Assembly (NCBI RefSeq): GCF_010093025.1
Contig: NZ_CP048114.1
Location: 4,278,001 to 4,342,000 of the forward strand
Direction: 5' to 3'
Length of the DNA: 64,000 bases
Source of the DNA: Edaphobacter sp. 12200R-103
GTDB lineage: Bacteria > Acidobacteriota > Terriglobia > Terriglobales > Acidobacteriaceae
The notes beneath the pieces are model-generated. The model worked only from the letters and a program-made list of their open reading frames with translations, did not search any database and was not told where the DNA came from. This document shows, in pieces, positions 1-8,964 of the stretch. Position 1 is the stretch's first letter. The number at the start of each line of letters is the position of its first letter. Made by a program: the position numbers and the translations under genes.

Positions 1-309
1 CCCAGAGAGAAGCTACGTGTCCCGTGCCCTTCAGAAGGCGACAGAACGAAGCCTTGGAGAGGGCGAAGTAAAAGGCCCTATTCGTATATTTGGAAGTCGG
101 CTCCACATCACATTCAGACCAATGCGCGCGGATAAGGCCCATGTAATACGTCCTCGCTCTAATGCAATCTGCATACCAAAAAATCCAGGCCTAAACACAA
201 TGCGATTTGGGGCCCTCAGAGAACTTATCCGCAAGGATTTGCATGGAAAGTGAAATCCGAAAGTGAATCCAGGGCAGGAGAGGGAGCTTCCACCGTTGTT
301 CCGGGGATT
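1..309. other. Left-edge stretch without a supportable gene
   Basis: Open frames exist on both strands here, but none shows a recognisable motif, a good ribosome-binding site or a hydrophobic signal. The plus-strand frame 17-253 and its mirror on the minus strand look like chance frames. The stretch probably holds the end of an element lying outside the window, or the 3' untranslated region of the minus-strand gene at 310-918. Confidence 0.4.
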
Positions 310-918
310 CTATTGGTCGAGAGACAGGTAGGCGGGGCCATGAAAGATGCTGCCAGTATCCCCAAGCAGGAGAAGATAAGGAAGATTGTGATCGTGCGTC
401 AAAACAAGGCGCAGTCCCTCAGCGGAGGGCCCAACTTTGAAGACCGGGGTAGTGAGGACCGTCTGCCGCGGCCCAACGGGTGTCGAGAGACGCACCCCCT
501 CCAGCCCTGATGCCTCATCCCAGCGGCGTCCGCGGGCATCCACCATGTACAGCTTCAAATGAGCGTCGCTGGAATTCCTTTTGTCGGAGTGATTGGTAAT
601 GCGGACATAAACCTTTACGATCCGCTCTCCCCGGTTGCCAAGATATCCTGGGACGGTCTCGGTCCGGACGACCGAAAAGCAAAGGGAATCGAAGCAGTAG
701 TCCCGGCCGGGCAGCACGACGCGCGGTTTGGCCGTCAGGGAGACGGACAGCAGGATACCTATATAGATAATCCAGATTGCCGCGATCCATCCAAGGTTCT
801 TGCGCCCCTGGAAGCGTTCGCCGCGCCGGAAGGAGATGGTTACCCCGATGGCGCCCAATGCGGTCCAGCCCAGCAGGGCGTACAGCAAAAGCCTGGCAAA
901 CCCCGCCCCTATCCCCAT
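310..918 (-). CDS. Membrane-anchored DUF4352-like protein
   Basis: This 202-residue protein starts with two hydrophobic segments, roughly residues 5-27 and 43-60. A soluble beta-rich domain follows, with the pattern of telokin/DUF4352-like extracellular domains (EDLIVKVYVRITNHS-type strand at about 95-110, then KLYMVDARGRRWDEASG). Such domains usually sit outside the membrane and mediate protein contacts, and no enzyme motif is visible. The gene diverges from the ABC ATPase at 956 with only 37 bases between the starts, so the two probably share a promoter region. The start has no clear Shine-Dalgarno sequence. The domain assignment is by eye and moderate; the actual role is unknown. Confidence 0.6.
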   Translation of the reverse strand: MGIGAGFARLLLYALLGWTALGAIGVTISFRRGERFQGRKNLGWIAAIWIIYIGILLSVSLTAKPRVVLPGRDYCFDSLCFSVVRTETVPGYLGNRGERIVKVYVRITNHSDKRNSSDAHLKLYMVDARGRRWDEASGLEGVRLSTPVGPRQTVLTTPVFKVGPSAEGLRLVLTHDHNLPYLLLLGDTGSIFHGPAYLSLDQ

Positions 919-955
919 GCAGCTGTCCCAGTCACGATAGACTTAAGGGTAACTC

Positions 956-1720
956 ATGGCGACTACATCTTCCTCCTCCTTGGACAGGACAGCCACCAAG
1001 TCCCCGATCATCGCTGCTGACCACCTCGGCAAAACGTATCGCTCCGGCAAGCTGGAGGTTCCCGCCCTGCGCGACGTCAGCTTTACTGCGGCTCCGGGGG
1101 AGTTTGTGGCCATTGTGGGGCCATCCGGTTCGGGCAAATCGACCCTGTTTTACATCCTTGGAGGGCTTACCAACGCCACGTCGGGCTCGCTGTTCATCGA
1201 TGGCGCCGAGTTTTCAAAGATGTCGGATATCGAGCGGACGCGTATGCGGCGGGCCAAGATCGGGTTTGTCTTTCAGCGATTTAACCTGTTGCCGACGCTT
1301 AGCGCCCTGGGAAACGTCGAGATCGCGCACGACATCGCTAATCTGGGCGCCGAAACGAGGAAGCCGCTCGACCGTGGGCTGCTGGACCATCTGGCGGACC
1401 TGATGGGCATCAGGGGGAGACTGGAACATCGTCCCAGCGAACTTTCAGGAGGAGAACAGCAGCGTGTGGCCATCGCCCGCGCCCTGATCTCTCGTCCGGC
1501 AATTGTGCTGGCGGACGAGCCTACGGGAAATCTGGATACGCAGAATTCCGACGCTGTCCTGGAGATGCTTCGCCGCTCCAGCCGCGAGTTGAACCAGACA
1601 GTCCTGATGATCACTCATAATCCTGAGGCCGCCCAGATCGCCGACCGCATCATTCACATGCGCGACGGCCAGATCAAATCCATTGAACAGGGCAGGGGAA
1701 TAGTCGTCCACGAAGATTAG
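956..1720 (+). CDS. ABC transporter ATP-binding protein, MacB/LolD/FtsE type
   Basis: A 254-residue ATPase that would energise an FtsX/MacB-type permease in the inner membrane. Walker A GPSGSGKST is at residues 55-63, the signature LSGGEQQR at 163-170, and Walker B IVLADEPTGNLD at about 183-194. The ADEPTGNLD wording and the short FNLLPTLSALGNVE Q-loop region are typical of the lipoprotein-release and macrolide-export subfamily. The first ~17 residues are a Ser/Thr-rich extension. No permease gene adjoins it: upstream is a divergent small membrane protein, downstream a zinc-ribbon protein. It therefore looks like an orphan ATPase that serves permeases elsewhere. An ADOP-type orphan permease lies 38 kb away in this window, but a link is only a guess. 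Confidence 0.93.
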   Translation: MATTSSSSLDRTATKSPIIAADHLGKTYRSGKLEVPALRDVSFTAAPGEFVAIVGPSGSGKSTLFYILGGLTNATSGSLFIDGAEFSKMSDIERTRMRRAKIGFVFQRFNLLPTLSALGNVEIAHDIANLGAETRKPLDRGLLDHLADLMGIRGRLEHRPSELSGGEQQRVAIARALISRPAIVLADEPTGNLDTQNSDAVLEMLRRSSRELNQTVLMITHNPEAAQIADRIIHMRDGQIKSIEQGRGIVVHED

Positions 1721-1756
1721 GGGTCTTCCCCAATTACAGTGCTATGATCCTTGGGC

Positions 1757-2392
1757 ATGGATGGTCAGGATTTTCGAGGTTTTTATCGTTCACTTCCGGA
1801 CTCCGAGCTGCTGTCGATCTCTGAGGACTGGCAGTTTTTAGTCGATGATGCGAAATCGGCTCTTCTCGCAGAGTTAGAACGACGCGGAATCGAGTTCCAT
1901 GAGCCTCCGCCTCGATTGAAAGACTCCGACGATTCATCTCTTCCGTATCTGGATCTTGTTACTATTCGCCGGTATCGCGATCTCTCAGAGGCAATCGTTG
2001 CTCGAGGTGTTGTTGAATCCGCTGGTATTTACTGTTTTCTCAAGGATGAAAATCTCGTAAGGCTTGACTGGCAGATCTCGAACCTGATTGGCGGCATCAG
2101 CCTTCAGGTTTCCCGATCAGATGCAGAAGCCGCTGAGAGAATCCTTGAGGAACCCACTCCCGAGACCATCTCGCTGCCCGATCAATCGCTCTTCGAGCAG
2201 CCGCATTGTCCTCACTGTGACTCCATCGACATCATTTGGGAGCGGCGGGGCAGAAAGGCTGCCCTATTGTCGCTCTATCTCTTCTCGCTTCCTGCACCTC
2301 GCGGTTCTGAATCGTGGCACTGCAACGACTGTGGTCTACGATGGACTGAAGAAGACGATCCCGCACAGGCCGTAACTCAAATGGAAGAATAG
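1757..2392 (+). CDS. DUF2007-like domain protein with C-terminal zinc ribbon
   Basis: I chose the ATG at 1757; a TTG two codons upstream is in frame. The 211-residue protein has an acidic helical N-terminus. A central segment (about 55-125, VTIRRYRDLSEAIVARGVVE...) matches the DUF2007 'putative signal transducing' pattern, with a short beta-alpha-beta fold. At the C-terminus two CxxC knuckles (CPHC and CNDC) form a zinc ribbon, separated by about 34 residues that include a hydrophobic patch (ALLSLYLFSLPAP). A function cannot be assigned. It ends 4 bases from the convergent M1 peptidase gene, which leaves no room for a conventional terminator. Confidence 0.8.
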   Translation: MDGQDFRGFYRSLPDSELLSISEDWQFLVDDAKSALLAELERRGIEFHEPPPRLKDSDDSSLPYLDLVTIRRYRDLSEAIVARGVVESAGIYCFLKDENLVRLDWQISNLIGGISLQVSRSDAEAAERILEEPTPETISLPDQSLFEQPHCPHCDSIDIIWERRGRKAALLSLYLFSLPAPRGSESWHCNDCGLRWTEEDDPAQAVTQMEE

Positions 2393-2396
2393 TCGC

Positions 2397-4364
2397 TTAC
2401 TTGGCCGATTTTGTGTTGTTGCTGCGATCGTCGTCCGGAAGCTTGTGGTCCGGATCGATCGTGACGGAAGCGATTGGCTTTTTGTCGTCGGAAGACCACA
2501 CGTACTCGCCCTTGTTCAGCCATGTCTCCCATGGCAGGCGGAAGCGCTCAGAAGTGCCATCCTTGAACTTCACCTCAACCGTTGCTGGAAGCACGAGTTG
2601 CTGTTTATTGAGGATGGTCATCGTGGCGCCGTCGATCTTCTTGACCGCGAGATCGAACCTCCAGTTATTCTCGTACCAGCCGCGCCAGAACCAGCCCAGG
2701 TCTTCGCCGCCTTCGCTCTGCATGGCGCGGAAGAAGTCCGAGGGTGAGGGATGTTTGAAGGCCCAGTCGCGGATGTACTTGCGGAAGGCCCAGTCGAAGC
2801 GTTCCGGCCCCAGGATCTCGTCGCGCAGCAGAACCATGCCATAGGCTCCCTTGAAGTAGCTGACCGGGTGCCCAATCTGTGCGGTGTAACCGTCGGCAGG
2901 GAAGAGGACAGGAGGAGCGGCAGGGTTGTCGATCACCTTGAGGATCATTTCCGAAGGCTCGCCCCCGGCGGAGTACTCGCTGTCGCGCTTGGGGCCGTAC
3001 TTGCCTCCGGCGTACTCGTCGGATTCGAAGATGTCGATGAAGGTGTTGAAGCCTTCGTCCATAAAGGCGTTCCGGCGCTCATTGGACCCGACGATCATCG
3101 GGAACCAGTCGTGGCCGATCTCATGTGCCGTCACCCAGAAAAGGAACGCACCTTTGTCGGAAATTCCATCGAAGACGATGCCCGGGTACTCCATGCCGGT
3201 GGAGAAGCCGGCGACGTTGGTCGCGGCAGGATAAGGATAGGGATACCAGCGCTTCGAGAAGTTCTCAATCGAGTTCTTCACGTACTCAGTCGATTTGGTC
3301 CAGGCGTCGTCGCCCACGCTCTCACGCGGATAGACGCTCATGGCCAGCGATTTCTTTCCTTCAGGCAGGTTGATCTTCGCGGCGTCCCACACGAACGTAG
3401 GAGAGGCGCTGAAGGCGACGTCGCGGGTGCGGTCCATGTGGAAGTGCCAGGTCAGCGTGCCATCCTGCTTCGGTCGGCTGGCTGGCGTGCCCACCTCTTC
3501 GGGCTTGATGATGTAGACGGTGGCATCGCTGCTCTTCGCCTGCTCCAACCGTGACACTTCCGACGGGGTCAGAACCTCCTTTGGGTTTACCAGCTCGCCC
3601 GATCCCGCGACGATGAAGCTCGAAGGCACGGTGACGTAGTAGTCGAAGTTGCCATACTCCAGGTAGAACTCGCTGCCGAGGTAGGGCAGGGTGTCCCATC
3701 CGCGAAGATCGTCATAGACGCACATGCGTGGATACCACTGCGCCATATCGTAGATCTCGCCCTCTTTGGCCTTGCCCCAGGAGGTGCGGTCGCCCCAGAC
3801 ACCGGGGATCTTGTAGTGGTACTTGATATGAATCTTCAACTGCCCGCCTTTGGGTTTCAACGGCTCGGCCAGGCGAACCTGCATACGCGTGTCGGAGATG
3901 ATGTAGTCGGCTTGGGTGCGCTGCTTGCCGGACTCGATCTCGACCGAGTCGAAGATGTAGCCGTCGGAAGATGGGTGGGGGCTGCTCTCTTCCGGTGAGT
4001 GGCTAATTCCATTCGCCAGGCGCGAGCGCGAGTCCTTGCGATAGATATTCTGCTCGACGTGCAGCCAGAGGCTGGTGAGCGTGTCCGGGCTGTTGTTCGT
4101 GTAGGTGATAGTCTCGGTGGCGGCCAGTTGCTTAGTCTGTACGTCAATGACGGGATGCAGGTCATAGTCGGCCTCGTTCTGCCAGTACTCCGGCCCAGGA
4201 GCGCCATTGCCGGAGCGGTAAGCGTTGACAGGGTCGGGCATGGTAAAGGGAGCGAAGGTCCTGACCGGATCGTAGGCAGATGCAGACGTTGAATCGGTCT
4301 GCCCGTAAGCGAACGACACGGCGGCTGCAAGGAGAAACAGGAAGGCATGGCGACGATGCAGCAT
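2397..4364 (-). CDS. Secreted M1-family (gluzincin) metallopeptidase
   Basis: A 655-residue zinc peptidase with a clear Sec signal peptide (basic MLHRRHA, hydrophobic core, cleavage probably after AYG at about residue 21). The zinc site is complete: HEIGH at about 414-418, then exactly 18 residues to the Glu in DEGFNTF, the HExxH-x18-E arrangement of family M1. The classical GAMEN exopeptidase motif is replaced by a TGMEYPG-type sequence upstream of the zinc site, as in the bacterial M1 group that lacks strict aminopeptidase features. It probably degrades peptides in the periplasm. It stands alone on the minus strand, with corA diverging on its 5' side. Substrate preference cannot be read from the sequence. 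Confidence 0.9.
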   Translation of the reverse strand: MLHRRHAFLFLLAAAVSFAYGQTDSTSASAYDPVRTFAPFTMPDPVNAYRSGNGAPGPEYWQNEADYDLHPVIDVQTKQLAATETITYTNNSPDTLTSLWLHVEQNIYRKDSRSRLANGISHSPEESSPHPSSDGYIFDSVEIESGKQRTQADYIISDTRMQVRLAEPLKPKGGQLKIHIKYHYKIPGVWGDRTSWGKAKEGEIYDMAQWYPRMCVYDDLRGWDTLPYLGSEFYLEYGNFDYYVTVPSSFIVAGSGELVNPKEVLTPSEVSRLEQAKSSDATVYIIKPEEVGTPASRPKQDGTLTWHFHMDRTRDVAFSASPTFVWDAAKINLPEGKKSLAMSVYPRESVGDDAWTKSTEYVKNSIENFSKRWYPYPYPAATNVAGFSTGMEYPGIVFDGISDKGAFLFWVTAHEIGHDWFPMIVGSNERRNAFMDEGFNTFIDIFESDEYAGGKYGPKRDSEYSAGGEPSEMILKVIDNPAAPPVLFPADGYTAQIGHPVSYFKGAYGMVLLRDEILGPERFDWAFRKYIRDWAFKHPSPSDFFRAMQSEGGEDLGWFWRGWYENNWRFDLAVKKIDGATMTILNKQQLVLPATVEVKFKDGTSERFRLPWETWLNKGEYVWSSDDKKPIASVTIDPDHKLPDDDRSNNTKSAK

Positions 4365-4506
4365 CAGGATCGTTCCTCATCTCGGATGGGGGAGTAGTTT
4401 CTTTTAACTGCAATATACGTGGAAATCGATACCATGAACGCAGTCTCGATGGCGACGATATTCATCGTTCCGGCATCGAAATCGAACAGGAGCTAAAGGT
4501 TCTCTC

Positions 4507-5391
4507 ATGCCGTGGTACCAACTCGATGACCCGCACGACCCGCGACTGGATGAACTGGCGCGCCGATACAACCTTCACCCCCTGCATATTGAAGATGCCC
4601 GCAGCGAAGATGAGAGCGTCAAGGTAGACTCTGGAGCCAACTATACCTTTGCTGTCTTCAAACCGATTTATCTTCAGCCCGATCCCGATGCCCCGGCGGA
4701 GAAGATGCCAACCTTCAGCACGATTGATGTCTTTGCCGGGAAAGACTTCCTCGTCACCATCATCGACCCGGTATGTCCGGCGACGGAGGAGGCCCTGGAA
4801 CGGGCGCGGCGCGACGGCGACGATGAGCATCCGGGGCGGCTGCTGTACCTGATTCTCGACACCATCGTCGACCGCTACTTTGCCGCCATCGACTACTTTG
4901 ACGACCGCATTGACAAGCTGGAGGACGCGGTCTTCGACAATCCCTCGCCTGATATCCTTGCACAGGTCTTCGCCATTAAGCGTGAACTGATCGAACTGCG
5001 TCGCGTCCTGGTCAACACGCGCGACGCCTGCCTGCATCTGCAGCGCGATCCGAACAGCATCATCGATAGCGAGCACCAGCTTTACATCCGGGACACCTAC
5101 GATCATGTCGCCCGTTTGTTGGATTCTGTAGAGACGCAGCGTGATCTGCTGAACAACTCGCTCGATATCTACCTCAGCTCCGTGGCGAACCGCACCAACG
5201 AGGTGATGAAGGTCCTGACAGTGCTAGGTACCATTGCTCTTCCGGCGCTTGCTATCTCCGGAATCTACGGCATGAACCTGAAGGGACTTCCCTTTGAAAC
5301 CTCACCTCATGGAGCGCTCTTTGTCGGCTTTCTGACTATCGTCTGTACCGGATTAGTGCTTTATGTTCTCCGTCGCATGCGATGGTTTTGA
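4507..5391 (+). CDS. corA: CorA-family magnesium/divalent cation transporter
   Basis: An inner-membrane channel protein of 294 residues with the family hallmark GMN at residues 255-257 (IYGMNLKG). It sits between two C-terminal transmembrane helices (about 237-255 and 268-288). The long N-terminal part is cytoplasmic, acidic and helical (HPLHIEDA near the start, then a willow-helix region at about 150-235), as in CorA. The length is slightly below E. coli CorA (316), which is normal for the diverse branch. The gene starts about 140 bases from the divergent M1 peptidase gene. The ion carried is most likely magnesium, although cobalt or nickel cannot be excluded. Confidence 0.93.
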   Translation: MPWYQLDDPHDPRLDELARRYNLHPLHIEDARSEDESVKVDSGANYTFAVFKPIYLQPDPDAPAEKMPTFSTIDVFAGKDFLVTIIDPVCPATEEALERARRDGDDEHPGRLLYLILDTIVDRYFAAIDYFDDRIDKLEDAVFDNPSPDILAQVFAIKRELIELRRVLVNTRDACLHLQRDPNSIIDSEHQLYIRDTYDHVARLLDSVETQRDLLNNSLDIYLSSVANRTNEVMKVLTVLGTIALPALAISGIYGMNLKGLPFETSPHGALFVGFLTIVCTGLVLYVLRRMRWF

Positions 5392-5503
5392 CGTTGTGTA
5401 GAGGCATGGAAGATCATTTCGGCGGAAATTCAAAAATAGTCGATTTACACACCTACGCGTATCCCGGCGGAAGCATCTCTCTTAGAAAGGGAGATGAATC
5501 ACA

Positions 5504-5779
5504 ATGACTGATTACCGCGTATCGAAAGGCGAGGCTCGAGAAGATCAGGTCACCGCCGCCATTGAGAAAGTAACCTCACAGGTGCCCTCCAGCGCTTATC
5601 TGGCTGCCGCGCTTGCATCCATGATCGCGTCACTTACCTTCAAAGCCTCGAAAAAGGATCACGCTGCCCTATTTGTCGGTCAGTGGGCGGCGCCATTTCT
5701 TCTTATGGGGATCTATAACAAGCTGGTGAAGCTGCACGGGTCTGACGCAACAGCGGGTGGGGCTCCTCTGCAGAGCTGA
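5504..5779 (+). CDS. Small two-helix membrane protein, unknown
   Basis: A 91-residue protein with a strong AAAGGGAG ribosome-binding site just upstream of its ATG. It has a charged N-terminal third and two hydrophobic segments (about residues 33-50 and 63-80) separated by a lysine-rich turn KASKKDH. It recognises no named family by eye. Its own ribosome-binding site and its place after corA argue that it is real; it probably sits in the inner membrane. Function unknown. Confidence 0.65.
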   Translation: MTDYRVSKGEAREDQVTAAIEKVTSQVPSSAYLAAALASMIASLTFKASKKDHAALFVGQWAAPFLLMGIYNKLVKLHGSDATAGGAPLQS

Positions 5780-5814
5780 GCATCCCACAACACCTAGATC
5801 GCGCCGTTCAGGGC

Positions 5815-6735
5815 TTACCACAGAATATCTTTGACAGGGGTAATGGCTTCCGGCAAGTCGGTTTCGCCAAGCATCTGGCGCAGATTGATCTCTATCGTGC
5901 GGGTGATCGACGTCAGTGGAATGTCGTAGATACTGTTGTCGAAGGGATCTTCGAGGTCGCGACCGATCTTATCCAGCGCTAGAAAGATAAAGCCTACGAG
6001 CGCAGATCCAAGTGGGGTGAACCATCCCATACTCGCTCCCATGGCGAGCGGAAGGACAATACAGAAGATCTGCACGCAAAGCTGCGGCAGATAGTCGTAG
6101 AGGCGCGGCATGGGGGTGTTCTTGATACGCTCCGCTCCTCCTTGCGCATCGACAAGATCGTTCAGGCTCTCGTCCATAGCGCGCCACTGCATGCTGTCGA
6201 TCCACCCGCGACTGAGGGCGTCGCACAGAATGGCGGTCTGCCACTGTTGGATGGCGACGGGGATATTCTTCTCTTTCCGCAGCCGGGTTATCTCCTCCGA
6301 AGAGAGAAAAGACTCGATCTCGCTCCAGGGCTCAAGTCTTCGCAGGTGCTGCCGCAGAGCATGCGCCCAGGCAACCTGATAGTAGATCAGTTTCTTTTTT
6401 ATCGCTTCGGCCTCTCCGGGTTCAGCATCCGTGGGCCTTCGCATCGTCATCGTGACCTGGCGGCCCCAGCTTCGCGAGTTGTTTACGATGGACCCCCATA
6501 ACGTTCGCGACTCCCACCATCGCGCATACGAAGTCGTATTGCGAAACACCACGAGGATGCTGACAACGGAACCTAACAGAGAGACCGGAATCTGATTAAG
6601 CGCAGCCCAATGCAGATAACCGGCCTTGTATGCGGCGACGACCGCAATGTCATAGACCAACAGAACGACCAGCGGCCAGCCGATATATCTCACAGTGAGC
6701 AGCATGAGCCGCCGGCGGTTTTGGGGAGCGATCAT
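5815..6735 (-). CDS. Bestrophin-like (YneE/UPF0187) anion channel
   Basis: A 306-residue integral membrane protein of the bacterial bestrophin family, which forms pentameric chloride/bicarbonate-permeable channels. Family features are the early WPLV helix, the SYARWWESRTLWGSIVNNSR segment (residues about 66-85) and the acidic C-terminal stretch DLEDPFDNSIYDIPL that lines the cytoplasmic side. Its ATG overlaps the stop of the upstream carbonic anhydrase gene (ATGA), so the two are translationally coupled. That pairing fits bicarbonate as the transported ion, since carbonic anhydrase makes or consumes it. The ion preference is an inference. Confidence 0.88.
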   Translation of the reverse strand: MIAPQNRRRLMLLTVRYIGWPLVVLLVYDIAVVAAYKAGYLHWAALNQIPVSLLGSVVSILVVFRNTTSYARWWESRTLWGSIVNNSRSWGRQVTMTMRRPTDAEPGEAEAIKKKLIYYQVAWAHALRQHLRRLEPWSEIESFLSSEEITRLRKEKNIPVAIQQWQTAILCDALSRGWIDSMQWRAMDESLNDLVDAQGGAERIKNTPMPRLYDYLPQLCVQIFCIVLPLAMGASMGWFTPLGSALVGFIFLALDKIGRDLEDPFDNSIYDIPLTSITRTIEINLRQMLGETDLPEAITPVKDILW

Positions 6736-7382
6736 CCGTTATGGCTTTCCTGGCGGACAGGATGAAACTCGCGCTCGCCATTTTCGGCGATACGTACCTG
6801 GCCGGCACCAATGTCATACACCCATCCGGACAGGGTCAACTCCTTTCGGGCGATCGCTCCGGCAACCGAGGGGTGCGTTCTAAGATGCTGGAGCTGCAAA
6901 AGCACATTCTCCTCTGTCAGCCGCTTCAGCCGGTCCAGGGGTGATTCGTTCGCAGGCGCAAGCGAATCGGTCACATTCATGGCGGCCTCCGCATTGCGCA
7001 TCCAGTTCTTTACGCTGCCCAGACTCTCAAGGCTCCCCGGATCCAGCAGGGCCTTCATTGCGCCACAGTCGCTGTGCCCGCAGATAGCGACATGCTTTAC
7101 CTTCAGCGCACTCACGGCATATTCGATTACGGCGCTCACACCTCCCAGCATCTCGCCATAGGCGGGGACGAGGTTGCCGATGTTGCGTGTCACAAAGATC
7201 TCGCCGGGCCCTGACTGCGTAATCAGCTCCGGATCAATCCGCGAATCAGCGCAGGTGACGATCAGCGTGGAAGGTTGTTGTGGCTCACTGACAGCCTTCT
7301 TGTATTTCTCTGCATTCGGCGGATAAATCTCATTCTGAAAATGCAGAATGCCGGCCTTCAGCTCTTCAAGAACCTGATCCAT
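6732..7382 (-). CDS. Beta-class carbonic anhydrase
   Basis: Interconverts carbon dioxide and bicarbonate in the cytoplasm. The zinc ligands are all present: Cys and the Asp-Arg dyad in CADSR (residues 51-55 counting from the farther ATG at 7403), and His and Cys in CGHSDCG (110 and 113). I prefer the ATG at 7382 because GGAGAAGG stands directly before it. The ATG at 7403 would add seven residues (MEGIGEG) that are simply the translated ribosome-binding site. With this start the gene begins 8 bases after the stop of the redoxin gene and ends overlapping bestrophin, so the three genes form one transcription unit. Final length is 216 residues, usual for the family. Confidence 0.93.
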   Translation of the reverse strand: MDQVLEELKAGILHFQNEIYPPNAEKYKKAVSEPQQPSTLIVTCADSRIDPELITQSGPGEIFVTRNIGNLVPAYGEMLGGVSAVIEYAVSALKVKHVAICGHSDCGAMKALLDPGSLESLGSVKNWMRNAEAAMNVTDSLAPANESPLDRLKRLTEENVLLQLQHLRTHPSVAGAIARKELTLSGWVYDIGAGQVRIAENGEREFHPVRQESHNG

Positions 7383-7390
7383 ACCTTCTC

Positions 7391-7963
7391 CTATTCCTTC
7401 CACTTGATATTGCAGCCGATCGCAAATTTCTGGTTGGGATCAGGCCGTTTGCCTGTGATCACGGCATCGATGGCGGCGCGGAGGTCCTTGCCGGTCACCG
7501 GAATATCATTACCAATGTCGCCGCGCTTTGGGCGGCTGTCATCCAGCTGGCCGCGATACGCCAGTTTCATCTCGCCGTCGAAGAGAAAAAGATCGGGAGT
7601 GCAGGCAGCCTGATATTCGCGCGCTGCTTCCTGTGTCTCGTCGTAAAGATAGGGGAAACGGAACCCGAGTCGCTCCGCCTGCTTCTTCATCTCTTCTGGA
7701 GCATCCTGGGGATGACTCGTAATGTCGTTGGAGCTGATGGCCACAATTCCGATCTGACCTTCGTAGTCCTTGGCGATTCTGGCCAACTCCTCCTCAACAT
7801 GTTTCACATAAGGGCAGTGGACACAGATAAACATCACCAAGAGACCCTTTCGATCCGCCGCGACATCATCGCGCCCTACCGCCTTACCGGTCACTACGTC
7901 CGGCAGCTCAAAGGCAGGAGCCACCGTTCCCAGCTCCACCATCGTCGACTGTGTTCTCGCCAT
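7391..7963 (-). CDS. Thioredoxin-like redoxin (AhpC/TSA-type)
   Basis: A 190-residue protein of the thioredoxin fold with a Cys-x-x-Cys site CVHC at residues 47-50, followed by PYVKHVEEEL. The front part (VAPAFELPDV) is the AhpC/TSA entry strand, and the central GIVAISSNDITSHPQD is the usual redoxin beta strand and loop. No signal peptide is present, so it should be cytoplasmic. This CxxCPYV group is common as stand-alone proteins of unknown target; it may reduce disulfides or act as a peroxidase. It is the first gene of the unit that continues into carbonic anhydrase and bestrophin. Confidence 0.88.
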   Translation of the reverse strand: MARTQSTMVELGTVAPAFELPDVVTGKAVGRDDVAADRKGLLVMFICVHCPYVKHVEEELARIAKDYEGQIGIVAISSNDITSHPQDAPEEMKKQAERLGFRFPYLYDETQEAAREYQAACTPDLFLFDGEMKLAYRGQLDDSRPKRGDIGNDIPVTGKDLRAAIDAVITGKRPDPNQKFAIGCNIKWKE

Positions 7964-8026
7964 ATCCTTCTCCCACGCAGAATCTTCGTCGAACCATTCT
8001 AAGCGGTGCAGGTTAAACTACACCGT

Positions 8027-8314
8027 ATGATCGTCCATACATTTCTCTTTCGTTGGAAACCAGGAGTTGAGGAAGCTCAGAAACAGCGTGCTGTTGAGGA
8101 GATCAAGGACCTGCAGGGGCAGATTCCCGGTCTTGAGGAGACGCTCGTCGGAACCAACATCTCGCCCCGCTCGCAGGGTTACGAGCTCGGAGGCGTCATG
8201 AAGTTCTCCGATCGAGCCAGCTACGAAGCGTATAACGATCATCCCGTGCACCAGAAGCTGCTGACCTGGCTGATGCCTCTGATCGAGCCGGTTGAAGTCG
8301 ACTTCGAAGCCTGA
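8027..8314 (+). CDS. Dabb (stress-responsive A/B barrel) domain protein
   Basis: A 95-residue protein that consists of a single dimeric alpha-beta barrel domain. MIVHTFLFRWKPG is the first strand, the helix VEEIKDLQGQIPGL follows, and the C-terminal YEAYNDHPVHQKL...VEVDF is characteristic of Dabb proteins. I chose the ATG at 8027 because the upstream in-frame start at 8006 adds residues with no family counterpart. Known members include stress-induced proteins and some small cyclases; the substrate here cannot be inferred. The gene diverges from the redoxin cluster with only 63 bases between. Confidence 0.85.
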   Translation: MIVHTFLFRWKPGVEEAQKQRAVEEIKDLQGQIPGLEETLVGTNISPRSQGYELGGVMKFSDRASYEAYNDHPVHQKLLTWLMPLIEPVEVDFEA

Positions 8315-8324
8315 GACCCGGCGC

Positions 8325-8825
8325 ATGAACATTGCCATGCTCCCTTCACGCACATTAGCGGGCGGCCATGCCCGCCGCGAGGATCTTCTCAGAGGACCGA
8401 ATGGCCTGCCGCTCTGCCGCTGGTGCCAGCTTGAGATCCTCGCCAAACGCCGGCGCACCTTCTGCAGCGACTACTGCGTGCACCAGTGGCGTCTCCGAAC
8501 CAGCCCCGGTTATCTGCGCGATCAGGTCTTTGCGCGAGACCGCGGACGCTGTGCTCTCTGCAGGATCGACACCCTGGCTGCATATGCTGCGCTGAAACGC
8601 GCCCGGGGCGCTGCGCACGAAGCCGGCTTGCGACTCTATGGGATGAAGCGTATCTCCAGCCGTCGCAGTCTTTGGGAGGCGGACCACATCGTTCCCGTTG
8701 CAGAAGGAGGCGGACAATGCGATCTCGATAACATCCGAACGCTTTGCCTGCTATGTCATCGCTCCGCAACGTTGGAGCTTCGAGAGAGACTGCGTTCGCG
8801 CATAAAGTCATCTGCGGGAGAATAA
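8325..8825 (+). CDS. HNH endonuclease-like protein with N-terminal Cys cluster
   Basis: A 166-residue protein. It starts with two cysteine pairs (CRWC at 31-34 and CSDYC at 47-51) that look like a small zinc finger, then CALC at 77-80. The HNH core follows: EADHIVPVAEGG (Asp120-His121), Asn136 and CLLCH (141-145). All the canonical DHI...N...CxxCH residues are present, so it should bind a metal and may cut nucleic acid. A roughly 35-residue basic insertion (AAYAALKRARGAAHEAGLRL) separates the CxxC from the DH pair. The start is uncertain, since ATGs at 8292 and 8337 are also in frame. Free-standing HNH proteins of this kind lack a known target. Confidence 0.8.
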   Translation: MNIAMLPSRTLAGGHARREDLLRGPNGLPLCRWCQLEILAKRRRTFCSDYCVHQWRLRTSPGYLRDQVFARDRGRCALCRIDTLAAYAALKRARGAAHEAGLRLYGMKRISSRRSLWEADHIVPVAEGGGQCDLDNIRTLCLLCHRSATLELRERLRSRIKSSAGE

Positions 8826-8964
8826 TTCCAAAACTAAGTTCCTCATCACGATTCTTCTGTGCAGTAGCGGAAACGCTCTGCTATGGTGTCTTCGTCTTCT
8901 GGGCTCATGATTTCTGGCCAGAGATAATCATCTCCGGCCACATTCTCTTTTCAGGGAACTCCCC

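Noticed and set aside
17..253. 78-residue frame at the left edge
   Set aside because: No motif, no signal, and a competing frame on the other strand of similar quality.
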